A stretch of DNA of 6,823 nucleotides from an uncultured Erysipelotrichaceae bacterium (GTDB taxonomy: Bacteria; Bacillota_I; Bacilli_A; Erysipelotrichales; Erysipelotrichaceae), in the NCBI GenBank assembly GCA_902782955.1, contig CACZPD010000090.1:1-6823 (forward strand), written 5' to 3'. Below are positions 5,983 to 6,823 of this stretch, piece after piece (the stretch's first letter is position 1; every line of letters starts with the position of its first letter). The position numbers and the translations under genes are program-made. The notes under the pieces were generated by a model that had not been told where the DNA came from, searched no databases, and saw only the letters and a list, made by a program, of their open reading frames with translations.

Positions 5983-6684
5983 ATGGCGTTGATACGGGAA
6001 ATGAACAGAAATGACAGACCGAGAGAAAAAGCAAAGCGGTATGGGCTGAAAAGCCTGAGTGCGGCGGAACTGCTGGCAATACTGATGCGAAGCGGAGTAC
6101 GCGGAACAAACGCACTGGAACTCGCTGAATCTCTCCTGCAGGCTTCCGGCGACCTGTCCGGCGTCGCGAAAATGAATTTTGCGGAAATGAAAAAGATCAG
6201 GGGAATCAGTGACGTCAAAGCACTGGAACTGCTTGCGTGCTTTGAGCTGTCCCGCAGGATTGCCTATGAAACAGCAGTGGAAAAGAATGTCATACGGGAT
6301 CCGGAAAGCCTGCTGGAATGGCTGTACCGAGAAATCGGCTCCTCCCGGCAGGAACGGTTTCTCGCGGTATATCTGAATACTGCGAACCGGATCATTGATT
6401 ATGAGGAACTGTTTGTGGGCACCATCAATGAAGCAGGGGTATATCCGAGGGAGGTTTTCAAACAGGCGCTGCTTCTGGACTGTACAAACCTGATGCTTGT
6501 TCATAATCATCCCAGTGGGCATCTGCAGCCAAGCAGGAATGATATCAGCCTGACAAAGGACTTTGTTCAGATCGGCAGGCTGATGAATATCCGGATACTC
6601 GATCACCTCATTGTCAGTAATTCTGATTATTTCTCGTTTGCGGCGAACGGTCTGCTGAACGATATGGAATCAAACGGAAAATAA
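5983..6684 (+). CDS. radC: RadC family protein (JAMM/MPN domain)
   Basis: RadC proteins join an N-terminal helix-hairpin-helix-like region to a C-terminal JAMM (MPN+) metalloprotease-like domain. Their biochemical role is unsettled, and the old link to DNA repair in E. coli is disputed. At 233 residues this one is full length. The N-terminal part shows LSAAELLAILMRSG (25-38) and the hairpin-like KIRGISDVKALEL (71-83). The metal motif His174-Asn-His176-Pro-Ser-Gly ... Pro183-Ser184-x-x-Asp187 is intact. The GTINEAGVYPREVF block upstream supplies Glu157 as the probable acid. The family's GDPxPS reads GHLQPS here, but that Asp is not a ligand. GGAGG at 5973-5977 fixes the ATG at 5983. It follows the PTS terminator, so it is probably its own unit. 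Confidence 0.95.
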   Translation: MALIREMNRNDRPREKAKRYGLKSLSAAELLAILMRSGVRGTNALELAESLLQASGDLSGVAKMNFAEMKKIRGISDVKALELLACFELSRRIAYETAVEKNVIRDPESLLEWLYREIGSSRQERFLAVYLNTANRIIDYEELFVGTINEAGVYPREVFKQALLLDCTNLMLVHNHPSGHLQPSRNDISLTKDFVQIGRLMNIRILDHLIVSNSDYFSFAANGLLNDMESNGK

Positions 6685-6693
6685 TGCTAAAAT
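6665..6693 (+). promoter_or_regulatory. candidate promoter for the last gene
   Basis: TGCTAAAAT (6685-6693) is an extended -10 with five of six hexamer matches, overlapping the radC stop region. TGGAAT at 6665-6670 is a weak -35 (three of six) at 17-base spacing. Initiation seven to eight bases later falls on the ATG at 6701, which would give a leaderless message. Confidence 0.35.
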
Positions 6694-6700
6694 ATTTGTT

Positions 6701-6823
6701 ATGAATTTCATAGAACACATTTTCGAAAAAATAAACGATATATCCATGCGTGCATTGATGAGAATGCTGCTGATCCTGGGCATCATTTATCTGATCATGG
6801 CTACGGATTCCGTATGGATCGGA
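6701..6823 (+). CDS. unidentified membrane protein, N-terminal part (3' end outside window)
   Basis: An open frame of 41 codons runs off the right end. It starts with a polar, helix-like segment (MNFIEHIFEKIND) and continues into a hydrophobic segment at about 22-36 (LMRMLLILGIIYLIM), so an inner-membrane protein is likely. No ribosome binding site precedes the ATG at 6701, or an in-frame ATG at 6746. A candidate -10 at 6688-6693 would allow a leaderless start at 6701. I do not recognise the family. An AI-2E-type permease is one possibility from the general look of the N-terminus, but it is not supported by a motif. Confidence 0.5.
   Translation, partial: MNFIEHIFEKINDISMRALMRMLLILGIIYLIMATDSVWIG

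Noticed and set aside
5935..6606. Long minus-strand open frame (223 codons) opposite radC
   Set aside because: radC on the plus strand has intact JAMM motifs and a ribosome binding site. The antisense frame shows no family motif and mirrors the codon pattern of radC.
1..6823. Mobile element, prophage, CRISPR array, toxin-antitoxin or defence system
   Set aside because: No transposase, integrase, terminal repeats, direct-repeat array or small paired genes were seen. RadC-family genes occur near mobile DNA in some genomes, but this copy sits among ordinary chromosomal genes.

Overview
The window looks like ordinary chromosomal DNA of a low-to-medium GC Bacillota (Firmicutes). The evidence is the dxr-rseP gene pair, strong AAGGAG/GGAGG ribosome binding sites, short intergenic gaps, a mannose-family PTS, and an extended -10 promoter (TGnTATAAT). 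GC looks close to one half by eye. An anaerobic gut or oral lineage such as Erysipelotrichia or Lachnospirales would fit, but nothing here fixes the genus.

Layout. (1) Positions 2-2553, plus strand: the 3' part of dxr (isoprenoid precursor synthesis), rseP (site-2 intramembrane protease, overlapping dxr by ATGA) and galE (UDP-hexose 4-epimerase, 12 bases after rseP). They form one tightly packed operon that ends at a 14-bp perfect hairpin. (2) Positions 2602-3741, minus strand: nagA, convergent with galE and sharing that hairpin as a probable two-way terminator. (3) Positions 3742-3841: a 100-base divergent control region. Its promoter toward the right is well formed, the one toward nagA has only a good -10, and an interrupted palindrome covers the nagA -10. 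(4) Positions 3842-5901, plus strand: a mannose-family PTS operon made of IIA, IIC and IID, closed by a clear intrinsic terminator. No IIB gene lies between promoter and terminator. (5) Positions 5983-6684: radC with its own ribosome binding site. (6) Position 6701 to the end: the start of an unidentified membrane protein, possibly leaderless.

How the parts fit. The divergent nagA and PTS genes suggest one amino-sugar uptake module: the PTS would import and phosphorylate a sugar, and NagA would deacetylate an N-acetylhexosamine 6-phosphate. GalE has Cys at the position of E. coli Tyr299. That residue is known to open the pocket to UDP-N-acetylhexosamines, so GalE may also make UDP-GalNAc. The link between GalE and the uptake module is inference, because GalE is transcribed with the housekeeping genes.

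The most unusual part is the PTS. It lacks IIB locally, the IIA has lost the family's Gly-Gly-Ser/Thr-Pro loop while keeping the phosphorylatable His and the partner Asp, and the IID has a changed FNTxP motif. I see no phage, transposon, CRISPR, toxin-antitoxin or RNA gene, and no clearly new biological system.
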